Source of the DNA: Alphaproteobacteria bacterium
Lineage (GTDB): Bacteria; Pseudomonadota; Alphaproteobacteria; Rhizobiales; CAJQND01
Assembly (NCBI GenBank): GCA_024227565.1
Contig: JAAEUE010000270.1
Location: 1-36,934 of the forward strand
Direction of reading: 5' to 3'
Length of the DNA stretch: 36,934 nt
Position numbers and translations under genes: made by a program. Position 1 is the stretch's first letter; each line of letters begins with the position of its first letter. The notes under the pieces are model-generated. The model did no database searches, was not told the DNA's origin, and saw only the letters and a list, made by a program, of their open reading frames with translations. Below, piece by piece: positions 1 through 8,939 of this stretch.

Positions 1-801
1 ATGATGTACCGGCGCACGCGCAAGGAAATGTCGGCTGCCGCGCACGAGATCCACGAGTGCGACGTGGAAGGCATAAAGCTTGAGCTTCTCACCGCTCCGG
101 TGGCGGTCGAGGTCGAGAACGGACGGGTCTCGGGGATTACCTCGCAGCGTATGGAACTCGGCGAACCGGATGAAAGCGGCCGCCGCCGCCCGGTCCCCAT
201 CCCGGGCTCGGAATATTTCACCCCGTGCGACACGGTCCTTCTGGCGATCGGCCAGGATGTCGATGTTGCTTCGCTCCACGAGGGCGATCTCGGTCTCGAC
301 GAAAGATGGGGCACGATCCATGTGGATGAAGCGACCACGATGAGCAATCTGCCTGGTGTGTTTTCCGGCGGGGATTGTGTCAGCGGCGCCGCCACTGTTG
401 TTGAAGGCGTCGGGGCGGGGCGCCGGAGCGCATTCGCCATCAACGCCTACCTGAACGGCGCCGATGCGGCCGAAATTGCCGCGGCCATCCGCCCGTACAG
501 GCCGGAGTTTTTCGACATCGGCGCAAAGGCCAAATCGGACGAAGACTTGAACGAGATGCCCGTTCTTGATGGAGCGGGCCGGCTTGAGGCCTTCGCCAAT
601 GCCGGCAACGGCGGCGATGTCGATAATGACGAGGCCTTCAAGGAGGTCGAGACCGGGTTTTCGGAGGAAGAGGCATTGCGCGAAGCTGGCCGGTGCCTCA
701 TGTGCCGGTGCCCGGCAGCGGGCGTGTGTACGCTGCAGAGCCTGTCCCTCCGCTATGGGGCCGGAACCAAATCTTACCTGGGCGAGGATGCGTGGAAATG
801 A
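1..801 (+). CDS. GltD-like FAD/NAD(P) oxidoreductase, formate dehydrogenase-associated (5' partial)
   Basis: Only the C-terminal 266 residues lie in the window; the reading frame is open from base 1, so the gene starts to the left. The visible part has the second dinucleotide/FAD-binding half typical of the glutamate synthase small subunit family (COG0493): a CDTVLLAIGQD segment and the FAD-contacting GVFSGGDCVSGAATVVEGVGAGR segment split across residues 114-140. The C-terminus carries a cysteine cluster (CLMCRCPAAGVC, near residue 234) that could ligate an Fe-S centre. Its stop codon overlaps the ATG of the formate dehydrogenase alpha gene (ATGA), so the two are translationally coupled. This pairing is known from soluble formate dehydrogenase loci, where such a protein passes electrons between the Mo subunit and NAD(P). 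The electron acceptor is inferred. Confidence 0.85.
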   Translation: MMYRRTRKEMSAAAHEIHECDVEGIKLELLTAPVAVEVENGRVSGITSQRMELGEPDESGRRRPVPIPGSEYFTPCDTVLLAIGQDVDVASLHEGDLGLDERWGTIHVDEATTMSNLPGVFSGGDCVSGAATVVEGVGAGRRSAFAINAYLNGADAAEIAAAIRPYRPEFFDIGAKAKSDEDLNEMPVLDGAGRLEAFANAGNGGDVDNDEAFKEVETGFSEEEALREAGRCLMCRCPAAGVCTLQSLSLRYGAGTKSYLGEDAWK

Positions 802-3161
802 ATATCAATATTGATGTGAAAAAAGCCGAACAGCTCGATCCCGGTCTGGCCCCGCCGCTGTTGTCATGGCCGTTTTTCCAGCTTGAGTATGAAAAGTGCA
901 TCAAGTGCCTGCAATGCGTGCGCATCTGCGATGAGGTACAGCACCGCAAGGTCTACACCGTCGATGCATCCGGTTATCCCGTCCTTGTTAGCGGGACCGA
1001 CGATTTCCGCGATACCCAGTGTAACAATTGCGGCCAGTGCGTTGGCGTCTGCCCCACGGGCGCCCTCGACGATCTGTCGGACACCGGCGCTCTTCCGAAG
1101 AACCTGCGCGAGAAAACCACCACGACCTGCGGCTATTGCGGCGTCGGCTGCGCAATCGAGTTTGAGATGGAAAACGGCCGCGTCGTTGCCGTCAATCCGT
1201 CCGATGTTTCAGACGCCAACATAGGCAATCTGTGCGTCAAGGGCCGTTTCGGTATGGACTTCATCCATCATCCGGACCGCCTGACCACACCGCTGATGCG
1301 GCGCGGCGGCAAGGACAGTCCGCTGGAGCCGGCAACCTGGGATGAAGCGATCGCCTTTGCCGCCAAGCGCCTCAATGAGGTGAAGGCCAAACATGGGGCC
1401 GCCTCTCTTTCCGGCATCACTTCGGCACGGACGACGAACGAGGACAATTTCGTCTTCCAGAAAATGGTGCGCTGCGCCTTTGCGACCAACAATATCGACC
1501 ACTGCGCGCGATTGTGCCATATGGCCTCCGCCGTCGCCCTCAAGAAAGCGGTCGGGTCGAGCGCGCCGTCCGCATCGAGCCCGGACGTGCGCATGGCCAC
1601 AGCGTTTATCGTCTGCGGATCCAACACCACTGTGACCCATCCTGTTATTTCAAGCCAGGTGTTCAGAGCCAAGTACGAGAGTGGTGCGCAGATCGTGGTC
1701 ATCGATCCGCGCCGTATCGAGATGGTCGATCATGCTGACGTCTGGCTGAGGCCGAACAATGGCACCAATGTCGCCGTACTCAACGGATTGGCCCATATCA
1801 TCATCAAAGAGGGGCTTGCCAACGAGGACTTCATCGCGGAGCGGACCGAGAACTGGCAGAACTATGTTGAGGCCCTCGAAAGATATACGCCGGAACATGT
1901 TGAAGAGGTCACTGGCGTACCGCGCGACCGGCTCAAGCAAGCAGCCCTGATCTACGGCAAGGCCGCCCGCGGCATGCTGCTGTGGGGCATGGGCATCACC
2001 CAGCATCTGACCGGCGTCGATGGCGCTCTGGCCATGGCCAACCTGTCGCTCCTGAGCGGTCATGTCGGCAAACCGGGCACCGGTTTCATTCCGCTGCGCG
2101 GCCAGTCCAATGTGCAGGGCTGCTCGGACATGCAGGGCCAGCACAACAATCTGCCGGGCTACCATGACATCAAGGATCCCGTAGACCGCGCCAAATTCGA
2201 GAAGGCTTGGGGTGTCCCCATGCCGGAAGACCAGTATCACACCGTGGTTGAGATGGAGGAAGGCGCAGTGCATGGCAGTATCAAGGCCATGTACATTATG
2301 GGTGAAAATCCCATGGGCTCCAGCCCCGACATCGCTGAGGTCGAGCACGGGCTGAAGAACCTTGAATTCCTCGCAGTGCAGGACTTGTTCCTGTCAGAGA
2401 CCGCGGCATTGGCCGATGTGGTGTTTCCCGCCGCCAGCTTCGCTGAAAAGGAGGGCACGTTCACCAACACCGAGCGCCGTGTGCAGCTCGTGCGCAAGGC
2501 GGTGGAACCGCCCGGCGGAGCGCGGGCCGATTGGGAAATCATCTGCGATGTATCCACCGCCATGGGCTATCCCATGAGCTATGCCGACGCTGCGGAAATC
2601 ATGGAGGAAATCGCCTCTCTGGTACCTTTCTATGCCGGCATCCGCCACGAGCGGCTCGACGGCAGCGGCCTGCAGTGGCCCTGTTTCGACACCGATCATC
2701 CCGGCACCCGTTTCCTCTATGAGGAGGCCTTCCCGACCCCGTCCGGCAGGGGTGTCTTCCACGTCGTCAATCAAGATGACGCCGGCGAAGATGCAGCCGA
2801 TGATAAATATCCACTGAACCTCAACACCGGCCGGCTGCTGGAGCATTATCACACCGGCACTATGTCGAGGCGGTCGCGCGGCCTAGACCATATGCGTCCC
2901 GAAGGCGAAGTCGAGATGCATCCTGAGGATGCACGCCGTTACGGTCTGGAAGATGGTTGCATGGGCCGCATCGTCACCAAGCGCGGCACGGTCAATGTCA
3001 AGATACTTGTGACCGAAAAGACCCCCGAAGGGGCAATCTTCTACCCGTTCCACTTCGCAGAAGCGCCCGCCAACCGGCTCATCGCGGGCACCTTCGACAG
3101 AGCTTCCCAGACCCCGGCCTACAAGCGGACCGCGGCGAGGGTCGAACGCGTTGAAACCTAA
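798..3161 (+). CDS. formate dehydrogenase alpha subunit (Mo/W-bis-MGD, Cys type)
   Basis: A 787-residue molybdopterin oxidoreductase (COG3383 type). The ATG at 798 is preferred over an upstream in-frame start because it overlaps the preceding stop. The order of domains is: two [4Fe-4S] motifs (CIKCLQCVRIC near residue 33 and CNNCGQCVGVC near 75), the Molybdop_Fe4S4 domain (CGYCGVGC near 112), the catalytic Mo domain and the C-terminal molydopterin-dinucleotide-binding domain (from about residue 670). The predicted Mo ligand is Cys240, encoded TGC and followed by His (RLCHM), matching the Sec/Cys-His pair of true formate dehydrogenases. It lacks the N-terminal [2Fe-2S] NuoG-like extension of the roughly 950-residue FdsA forms. 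It is likely cytoplasmic, since no signal peptide or Tat motif is visible. It oxidises formate to CO2 and passes electrons to its GltD-like partner. Confidence 0.9.
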   Translation: MNINIDVKKAEQLDPGLAPPLLSWPFFQLEYEKCIKCLQCVRICDEVQHRKVYTVDASGYPVLVSGTDDFRDTQCNNCGQCVGVCPTGALDDLSDTGALPKNLREKTTTTCGYCGVGCAIEFEMENGRVVAVNPSDVSDANIGNLCVKGRFGMDFIHHPDRLTTPLMRRGGKDSPLEPATWDEAIAFAAKRLNEVKAKHGAASLSGITSARTTNEDNFVFQKMVRCAFATNNIDHCARLCHMASAVALKKAVGSSAPSASSPDVRMATAFIVCGSNTTVTHPVISSQVFRAKYESGAQIVVIDPRRIEMVDHADVWLRPNNGTNVAVLNGLAHIIIKEGLANEDFIAERTENWQNYVEALERYTPEHVEEVTGVPRDRLKQAALIYGKAARGMLLWGMGITQHLTGVDGALAMANLSLLSGHVGKPGTGFIPLRGQSNVQGCSDMQGQHNNLPGYHDIKDPVDRAKFEKAWGVPMPEDQYHTVVEMEEGAVHGSIKAMYIMGENPMGSSPDIAEVEHGLKNLEFLAVQDLFLSETAALADVVFPAASFAEKEGTFTNTERRVQLVRKAVEPPGGARADWEIICDVSTAMGYPMSYADAAEIMEEIASLVPFYAGIRHERLDGSGLQWPCFDTDHPGTRFLYEEAFPTPSGRGVFHVVNQDDAGEDAADDKYPLNLNTGRLLEHYHTGTMSRRSRGLDHMRPEGEVEMHPEDARRYGLEDGCMGRIVTKRGTVNVKILVTEKTPEGAIFYPFHFAEAPANRLIAGTFDRASQTPAYKRTAARVERVET

Positions 3162-3215
3162 AAGGGGCTCCCGGGCGACACTTGTCGGCTGAAGCGCAGC
3201 TGGCGTCCGGGGTCC

Positions 3216-3452
3216 CTATCCTTGTGGCACGGAGGGCTTGCAGGTCTCGCCATTGCCCCAGATTTTCTGGTTGTGAATCTTGCCAAGGATTTCTGTGATT
3301 TCAGACATGCCGTGCTTAGAGCTGTCCGGGCCCTCAGCGTGGTCCTCGTTCACCGATTCCTGATATTCTTCCGCACGGCAGTGCAATTCCTTGCGCAAGC
3401 AGGCTTCGATAACCTCAACATCCGACGAATCCAGATCAAAATGGTATAACAT
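3216..3452 (-). CDS. small acidic hypothetical protein (78 aa)
   Basis: I do not recognise this protein. The reading frame looks genuine: it starts with ATG, has a good ribosome-binding site (GGAAGGAG, about 6 nt upstream) and encodes an acidic, polar 78-residue product rich in Glu, Asp, His and Cys. The segment SEITEILGKIHNQKIW near residues 50-65 looks helical. No signal peptide or membrane segment is visible, so it is probably cytosolic. It converges on the formate dehydrogenase gene with a 54-bp gap. No function is proposed. Confidence 0.6.
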   Translation of the reverse strand: MLYHFDLDSSDVEVIEACLRKELHCRAEEYQESVNEDHAEGPDSSKHGMSEITEILGKIHNQKIWGNGETCKPSVPQG

Positions 3453-3657
3453 AATGCGCTCCTTCCGTCCCCATTTGCGTAAAAGCGACCAGGATGTGAC
3501 GCTTTGGTTGCAAGCACGATCTACTTCCCACTCAACTGTACGATGTTTCCGCAGTGACCGCCAATTCCCTCTGCCCGCGCTTTGGATAAGCTTACGACAT
3601 TCTCGATGCTACCTGCTTGAATGCAGGCTGACTTTGGCATTTGATTGCCCTTACAAG

Positions 3658-3768
3658 GTGGCCACTCTCAACAAGATTGCTCGACAGTTGAACGAGAGGC
3701 CCAGAAAGACATTGCAATTTGAAACACCCGCTGAGAGGTTCAACCAATGTGTTGCGATGACCGGTTGA
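3658..3768 (+). pseudogene. IS30-family transposase C-terminal remnant
   Basis: The last 36 codons of an open frame read as the conserved C-terminus of IS30-family transposases: LNKIARQLNERPRKTL followed by ETPAERFNQCVAMTG and a stop. Nothing upstream resembles the helix-turn-helix or DDE core, and no terminal inverted repeats were recognised, so this is the debris of a lost element. The stretch from 3453 to 3657 between the small acidic gene and this remnant holds no convincing gene and may be degraded element sequence. Confidence 0.6.
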
Positions 3769-3873
3769 GGCCACAACCCAACTTCGGACATTCTGGTTAT
3801 GTCCACCCTCAAGACCTAGCTGCCTTGTATCCTAGTCTACCTTGGGATCTAACCGCATGCTCAAAGCTGTGGG

Positions 3874-4022
3874 TCCCTGCTTTTGCAGGGATGACGGACG
3901 GGGAGAGCAGAGATGACGGACGGGGAGAGCAGAGATGACGGACGGGGAGAGCAGGGATGACGGACGGGGAGAGCAGAGATGAGGGACGGGGTGAACAGCG
4001 ATGACGGACGGGTGTAAAGCGC
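3874..4022. repeat. palindrome followed by six 22-bp tandem repeats
   Basis: A perfect 7-bp hairpin (TCCCTGC/GCAGGGA, TTTT loop, 3874-3891) is followed without a break by 22-bp units with ATG at 3891, 3913, 3935, 3957, 3979 and 4001, exactly 22 bp apart. The first four units are nearly identical; later ones decay. Each unit begins with the sequence ATGACGGACGGGGAGAGC or a variant. The hairpin is of the CCTGC-GCAGG class scattered in many alphaproteobacterial genomes. The array lies 3' of both the IS30 remnant and hutC. Confidence 0.85.
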
Positions 4023-4063
4023 GATGGCGGGGATAACAGAGAGAGGCCGCAGGACTGGCGTCA

Positions 4064-4804
4064 TCAACCCCGCTGGCCCGGCTGGAAACGGCCTACAAGC
4101 GTGCGGCGGTTTCCCGGGTAGGTGAGGTGCACGAAGGTGACCGTCTCATCATCGGCCCAGGTGCGGCGCTCGATCCTGAGGCAAGCTTCGGCCACCGCTA
4201 TGTGCAAATGCTCGGCAAGGCGGGGGTCTGCGCTCACCGCGTAGATGGCGTGTTCGGCCTCGGTCCACGGCACATGCTCCAGCAGCCAGGAGCCTGGAGG
4301 GGTCTCGTTGAACGGTTCGTCCGCTGCCGCCGGCACGGCTTTCAGGTTGATGTAGCGGTCTTCAAACAGCACCGGCACCCCATCGGCCAGATGGCGGCAC
4401 TGGATGTGGACCACATCAAGCCCGCGCGGGAAGATGTGCGCGGAGGTCAGCTTGCCGGGGGCCTTTAACGCCTTGCAGGACACCAGCTCGTAGCCATAGG
4501 TCTTGCCGTCTGCAGCCACCTCGTCCTCGATCTTGGCGATCGTCAGCGGCGCCTGGACCGATTGCTGCGTGGCGACGAAACTCCCGGCCTTGCGGCGGCG
4601 GACGATCAGGCCGTCATCGGCAAGTGACTGGAGGGCCTTGTTGACCGTCATGCGCGAGGTCTGGAGGGTGGTGCAAAGCTCGCTCTCAAACGGGATGCGG
4701 TCTCCCGGTCGCCATTGGCGGCTGGTAATCTTCAGGGCAATGGCGCGGCGGATCTGCTCGTAGAGCGGGCCGTCGCCGTCGAGTTGGAGGGCAAGGTCAG
4801 TCAA
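4064..4804 (-). CDS. hutC: histidine utilisation repressor HutC (GntR family)
   Basis: A 246-residue GntR/HutC regulator. Residues 10-75 form the winged helix-turn-helix (PLYEQIRRAIALKI, then TSRMTVNKALQSLADDGLIVRRRKAGSFV), and the rest is the UTRA effector domain, which in this family binds urocanate. The frame has no usable ATG near the domain start. I chose TTG at 4804 because it gives MTDLALQLDG, is preceded by GGAG at 7-nt spacing, and overlaps the hutF stop by 8 bp. It is therefore the second gene of a hutF-hutC unit and probably represses itself and both hut units through the palindrome at 6169-6188. The open frame continues upstream inside hutF, but that extension is antiparallel noise rather than protein. 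Confidence 0.92.
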   Translation of the reverse strand: MTDLALQLDGDGPLYEQIRRAIALKITSRQWRPGDRIPFESELCTTLQTSRMTVNKALQSLADDGLIVRRRKAGSFVATQQSVQAPLTIAKIEDEVAADGKTYGYELVSCKALKAPGKLTSAHIFPRGLDVVHIQCRHLADGVPVLFEDRYINLKAVPAAADEPFNETPPGSWLLEHVPWTEAEHAIYAVSADPRLAEHLHIAVAEACLRIERRTWADDETVTFVHLTYPGNRRTLVGRFQPGQRG

Positions 4805-6143
4805 GGAGATGCTCCATTGTCTTGGCAAAGGCTGTCCGCGCGGCGCTGCGGCTTCGGTGGTGGCCGTCGGCAACCACATGGCTGCCCGATACCCAGACAT
4901 CGCGGACACATCTGCTGTCGCCGGCGAAGATCCAGCTGTTGAGCCAATCGTCACCGCTTTTGCCGATGAGGACCGGGTGCTGGTGGTCCAGCGAGACCAC
5001 GTCGCAGATGCGGCCTGGTTCAATTGCGCCCATGTTCTGCTGCAGGGCGCTTGCACCCCCCTTGGCTGCGGCCTGGAACAGGGAACGGCCATTGGCGGCG
5101 CCGTTTGCGGCCAGCCGGTTGCGGCCCAGATCCCGCAGGCGCTGGCTGTATTCCAGGGCGCGGAGCTCTTCGGCCAAATCGATCCGGATGTGGCTGTCGG
5201 ACCCCACACCCCACTGGCCGCCGGTCTTGTCGAACACCACGCCGTTGAAGGTGCCGTCGCCCAGGTTGGCTTCGGTGATGGGGCACAGGCCGGCAATCGC
5301 GCCGGCTGCGGCGGCGGCTTGGGTTTCGGCGTCGGTCATGTGGGTGGCGTGGATGAGGCACCAGTTTTGGTCGACAGGCTGGTGCTCCAGAAGCCACTCA
5401 ACCGGGCGCTGAGAGGACCAACTGATGCAGTCCTCAACCTCCTTTGACTGCTCGGCGATGTGTATATGGATCGGTGTTGAGGGCGTGTTGGACGTGAGTT
5501 GAGAGAGAGTCTCAAGCGTGACTGCGCGCAGGGAGTGAGGGGCTATTCCCAACCCGTCGCGCCCGCTCACAACAATCGTTTGTCTTAACTTCAGGTAGCG
5601 TTCAACATCGTTTGAGAAGCGCTTTTGTGCCCCTCCAACAGGCTGTCCGCCAAAGCCTCCATTGGCATAGAACACCGGCAACATGGTTAGCCCGATCCCG
5701 GTCTCTGCGGCCGCAGCCTGGATCCGGTGGGCCATTTCCGCCAGGTTATCGTAGGGCTGGCCATCGGGCTGGTGGTGCACATAGTGGAACTCGCCCACCG
5801 CGGTGAACCCGGCTTCCAGCATCTCCACATAGAGCTGAGCGGCAATAGCCTCGGTATCCTGGGGCCTTAGGCGGCCCAGGAAGCGGTACATCACCTCGCG
5901 CCAGCTCCAGAAGCTGTCGTCATTGTTGCCGCGCCACTCGCCAAGCCCTGCCATGGCCCGCTGGAAGGCGTGGCTGTGCAGGTTGGCAACGCCGGGCACC
6001 GCAACATGCCCGCTGCTGCCAGCTTCCGGCATCGCAGCATCCGCCGCAACGCCGGTGATCCAGCCCTCTGGGTCATATTCAATAAGAACGTCCCGCGCCC
6101 AACCACCAGGCAGAAGGGCGTTGTTGAAAAACAACTTGCTCAT
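4797..6143 (-). CDS. hutF: N-formimino-L-glutamate deiminase HutF
   Basis: A 448-residue amidohydrolase-superfamily enzyme that hydrolyses N-formiminoglutamate to N-formylglutamate and ammonia, the fourth step of the five-step histidine pathway. Metal-binding signatures are visible: HSH in NLHSHAFQRAM near residue 58, FHYVHH, IHIAEQ, LIHATH and the final SDSH. ATG at 6143 has AAGG 8 nt upstream; a GTG three codons earlier (6152) is possible but lacks a better ribosome-binding site. The gene diverges from hutI. No N-formylglutamate amidohydrolase (HutG) gene, which this route needs to finish, occurs in the window, so it should lie elsewhere in the genome. Confidence 0.93.
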   Translation of the reverse strand: MSKLFFNNALLPGGWARDVLIEYDPEGWITGVAADAAMPEAGSSGHVAVPGVANLHSHAFQRAMAGLGEWRGNNDDSFWSWREVMYRFLGRLRPQDTEAIAAQLYVEMLEAGFTAVGEFHYVHHQPDGQPYDNLAEMAHRIQAAAAETGIGLTMLPVFYANGGFGGQPVGGAQKRFSNDVERYLKLRQTIVVSGRDGLGIAPHSLRAVTLETLSQLTSNTPSTPIHIHIAEQSKEVEDCISWSSQRPVEWLLEHQPVDQNWCLIHATHMTDAETQAAAAAGAIAGLCPITEANLGDGTFNGVVFDKTGGQWGVGSDSHIRIDLAEELRALEYSQRLRDLGRNRLAANGAANGRSLFQAAAKGGASALQQNMGAIEPGRICDVVSLDHQHPVLIGKSGDDWLNSWIFAGDSRCVRDVWVSGSHVVADGHHRSRSAARTAFAKTMEHLLD

Positions 6144-6168
6144 GATTTGCACCTTGCCCTACTGTAAT

Positions 6169-6188
6169 TATTATGTCTATACATAATA
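6169..6188. promoter_or_regulatory. predicted HutC operator between hutF and hutI
   Basis: The 20-bp sequence TATTATGTCTATACATAATA is a near-perfect palindrome: 8-bp arms TATTATGT/ACATAATA around CTAT. Its core GTCTATAC exactly fits the GTnTAnAC pattern known for operators of the HutC branch of GntR regulators. It sits in the 70-bp gap between the divergent hutF and hutI starts, so one site could repress both units. Binding by the local HutC is inferred. Confidence 0.75.
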
Positions 6189-6213
6189 TCTCGAGCGGCG
6201 AGGAAACTGCAGA

Positions 6214-7410
6214 ATGCTAGTCGATCATCTATGGACAAATGCACGGCTGGCCACGATGGCCGGGCCTCATGCCTATGGTTTGCTGCAAGGTGGCGCTGTG
6301 GCGGCCAAAGACGGCAAGATCGCCTGGGTCGGCCCCGCCGCTGATGCGCCTGAGGCAGCCGAGATCACTGACTGCGAAGGCCGCCTGATCACACCAGGCC
6401 TGGTCGACTGCCACACACACCTGGTCTATGCGGGTAACCGCATTGGCGAATGGGAGATGCGCCTGAACGGAGCGAGCTACGAAGAGCTGGCGCGCGCCGG
6501 CGGCGGCATTGTTTCCACGGTGAAGGGCGTGCGCGGTGCCTCTGAAGAGCAGCTCGTGTCTGAAACTCTGCCGCGCCTGGATGGCCTGATCGGCGAGGGG
6601 GTGACCACCATCGAGATCAAATCCGGCTATGGGCTCTCAACCGAAGATGAAGCCAAAATGCTGAAGGCGGCGCGCCAACTGCCCGGCCAGCGCGACATCA
6701 CGGTGAAGACCAGCTTTCTCGGCGCCCATGCCATGCCTCCGGAGCAGAGCGACAAGGACGCCTACATAGAAGACGTGTGCCAGAACCAGTTGCCCCACGC
6801 GGCAGAACAGGGCCTGGCGGATGCGGTTGACGGTTTCTGTGAAGGGATCGCCTTCTCTGCTGAACAGATGGAACGCGTGTTCAAGGCCGCAGCGGAACAT
6901 GGGCTGCCCGTGAAGTTGCATGCCGAACAGCTCTCCAATCTTGGCGGTGCCGCAATGGCAGCCAAATATGGCGCCCTGTCTGCGGACCATCTGGAATATC
7001 TGGACGAAGCCGGCGTGATGGCCATGGCCGAAGCCGGCACAGTCGCGGTGCTGCTACCAGGCGCGTTCTACTTCATCAAGGAAACCCAGGCGCCGCCGGT
7101 TGCATTGCTGCGCAAGCATCAGGTGCCCATCGCCGTGGCCACTGACTGCAACCCGGGCTCATCGCCGCTCAACTCGCTGCTGATGACCATGAACATGACC
7201 TGCACCCTGTTCGAGCTGACCCCGGAAGAGGCCCTTGCCGGCGCCACCCGTGAAGGCGCCCGGGCCTTGGGGCTGCACGACGAGGCCGGCACGCTGGAAG
7301 TCGGCAAATGGTGCGACCTGGCGATCTGGAATGTGGAAGAACCGGCGGCACTGGCCTATGCGATGGGCTTCAATCCGCTGCACTCAAGGGTATGGCACGG
7401 TCATGTCTGA
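6214..7410 (+). CDS. hutI: imidazolonepropionase HutI
   Basis: A 398-residue metal-dependent amidohydrolase that opens 4-imidazolone-5-propionate to N-formiminoglutamate, the third step of histidine degradation. Family signatures are present: [12 protein letters not shown] with the metal-binding HTH near residue 67, [16 protein letters not shown] [25 protein letters not shown], and [10 protein letters not shown] with the catalytic/metal Asp. Length is normal for the family. A GAGGAA ribosome-binding site precedes the ATG. It is the first gene of the plus-strand hutIHU unit, and its last 8 bp overlap the start of hutH. Confidence 0.95.
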   Translation: MLVDHLWTNARLATMAGPHAYGLLQGGAVAAKDGKIAWVGPAADAPEAAEITDCEGRLITPGLVDCHTHLVYAGNRIGEWEMRLNGASYEELARAGGGIVSTVKGVRGASEEQLVSETLPRLDGLIGEGVTTIEIKSGYGLSTEDEAKMLKAARQLPGQRDITVKTSFLGAHAMPPEQSDKDAYIEDVCQNQLPHAAEQGLADAVDGFCEGIAFSAEQMERVFKAAAEHGLPVKLHAEQLSNLGGAAMAAKYGALSADHLEYLDEAGVMAMAEAGTVAVLLPGAFYFIKETQAPPVALLRKHQVPIAVATDCNPGSSPLNSLLMTMNMTCTLFELTPEEALAGATREGARALGLHDEAGTLEVGKWCDLAIWNVEEPAALAYAMGFNPLHSRVWHGHV

Positions 7411-8935
7411 TACACTTAAACTCACCCCCGGAACGCTCGATCTGGCGGCCTTGCGGGCGGTCTACTTCGGAGCCGAAACGACCCTGGACCGGGCCGCCAA
7501 GTTCGATGTGGATGCCAGCGCCGAAACCGTCCGGAAGATCGCTGATGGCGAAGAGGCGGTCTATGGCATCAACACCGGGTTCGGCAAACTGGCCCAGGCC
7601 CGGATCGGCAAGGCCGACCTCTCCAAATTGCAGGAGAACCTTGTGGTCTCCCACGCTGCAGGTGTTGGCGAGCCACTGGCCGCCAGCATCGTCCGCCTGA
7701 CAATCGTTCTGAAGGTCGCCAGCCTGTGTCAGGGGGCGTCCGGCATCCGCTGGGAGGTGATTGAGCGCCTTCATGGGTTGCTGGATGATGACTGCCTGCC
7801 GCTTGTGCCGGCACAGGGTTCGGTTGGCGCCTGCGGTGATCTTGCGCCCCTTGCCCACATCTCTGCGGGCATGATCGGCGTTGGCGATGTGTTTCTGAAG
7901 GGCGAACGGATGCCGGCAAGCCAAGCGCACTCGAAGCTTGGCCAAGAGCCTGTAAAACTGCAGGCCAAAGAAGGGCTTGCGCTGTTGAACGGCACGCAAG
8001 TGTCGACAGCGCTGGCCCTGGCCGGCCTGTTTGAGATTGAACGGGTGTTCCGCGGGGCGCTGATCACGGGCGCCCTGTCGGTTGATGCGGCTCTTGGGTC
8101 CGACGTGCCGTTTGACCCGCGCATCCATGAGCTGCGCGGCCATGAAGGCCAGAAGAATGTGGCCTCAGCCCTGAAGGAGCTGATCGAGGGATCGAAGATC
8201 CGCGACAGCCACACCGATTGCGGCAAGGTGCAAGACCCATATTCCCTGCGCTGCCAGCCGCAAGTTATGGGCGCTGTGCTGGATCTGATGCGCAATGCGG
8301 CCACCACATTGGTGATCGAGGCCAATGGGGTGACCGACAACCCGCTGGTGTTCGCCGACACGGGCGAAGTGCTGTCGGGCGGGAACTTCCATGCCGAGCC
8401 GGTGGCCTTCGCGGCCGATCAGCTTGCCCTGGCCATTGCGGAAATCGGAGCGCTTTGTGAACGCCGCATCGCCCTGCTGACCGACGGTTCGATCTCCGGC
8501 TTGCCGGCGTTCTTGTCGGCGAACCCCGGCTTAAACTCTGGCTTCATGCTCGCCCACGTGACGGCTGCTGCGTTGGCCTCGGAGAACAAGCAGCGGGCAA
8601 CGCCAACCTCGGTGGATTCGCTGCCCACATCGGCCAACCAGGAAGACCATGTGTCCATGGCCACCCATGGCGCCCGGCGCCTGCTCGATATGGCGGCGAA
8701 CTCCGCCCGCATCGTGGCCATCGAATGGCTTGCCGCTGCCCAAGGCCTTCACTTCCACCGGCCGCTGGTCTCCAGCGCCCCGCTGGAGAAGGTGCGCGAT
8801 CTGCTGCGCACCCGGATCACCCCAATGGACGAAGACAGATTTCTTGCCCCCGACATCGCCGCAGCTGAAGTGATGGTGTGCTCGGGCGCCATGCAGGGCC
8901 AGGCAGAGGCTTGCCTCTCATCAGTGGAGCTATAG
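7403..8935 (+). CDS. hutH: histidine ammonia-lyase HutH with Ala-Cys-Gly MIO motif
   Basis: A 510-residue ammonia-lyase that converts L-histidine to urocanate. ATG at 7403 overlaps hutI by 8 bp and gives [10 protein letters not shown]; longer in-frame starts lie inside hutI. Family features: [11 protein letters not shown] near residue 53, [23 protein letters not shown], the YSLRCQPQ segment and [11 protein letters not shown]. The loop that cyclises to the MIO cofactor reads [12 protein letters not shown], so Cys144 (TGC at 7832-7834) stands where nearly all characterised enzymes have Ser. Laboratory Ser-to-Cys mutants of the Pseudomonas enzyme are known to remain active, so this copy is probably functional. 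Everything else in the enzyme looks intact. Confidence 0.95.
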   Translation: MSDTLKLTPGTLDLAALRAVYFGAETTLDRAAKFDVDASAETVRKIADGEEAVYGINTGFGKLAQARIGKADLSKLQENLVVSHAAGVGEPLAASIVRLTIVLKVASLCQGASGIRWEVIERLHGLLDDDCLPLVPAQGSVGACGDLAPLAHISAGMIGVGDVFLKGERMPASQAHSKLGQEPVKLQAKEGLALLNGTQVSTALALAGLFEIERVFRGALITGALSVDAALGSDVPFDPRIHELRGHEGQKNVASALKELIEGSKIRDSHTDCGKVQDPYSLRCQPQVMGAVLDLMRNAATTLVIEANGVTDNPLVFADTGEVLSGGNFHAEPVAFAADQLALAIAEIGALCERRIALLTDGSISGLPAFLSANPGLNSGFMLAHVTAAALASENKQRATPTSVDSLPTSANQEDHVSMATHGARRLLDMAANSARIVAIEWLAAAQGLHFHRPLVSSAPLEKVRDLLRTRITPMDEDRFLAPDIAAAEVMVCSGAMQGQAEACLSSVEL

Positions 8936-8939
8936 TAAA

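Noticed and set aside
1515..1517. Selenocysteine at the formate dehydrogenase active site
   Set aside because: The codon is TGC (Cys), not TGA.
3891..4022. Possible CRISPR array
   Set aside because: The 22-bp units are contiguous, with no unique spacers between them and no cas genes.
4805..5296. N-terminal extension of the hutC frame
   Set aside because: This open frame lies entirely within hutF in another phase and encodes a low-complexity sequence; HutC homology starts only at about 4804.
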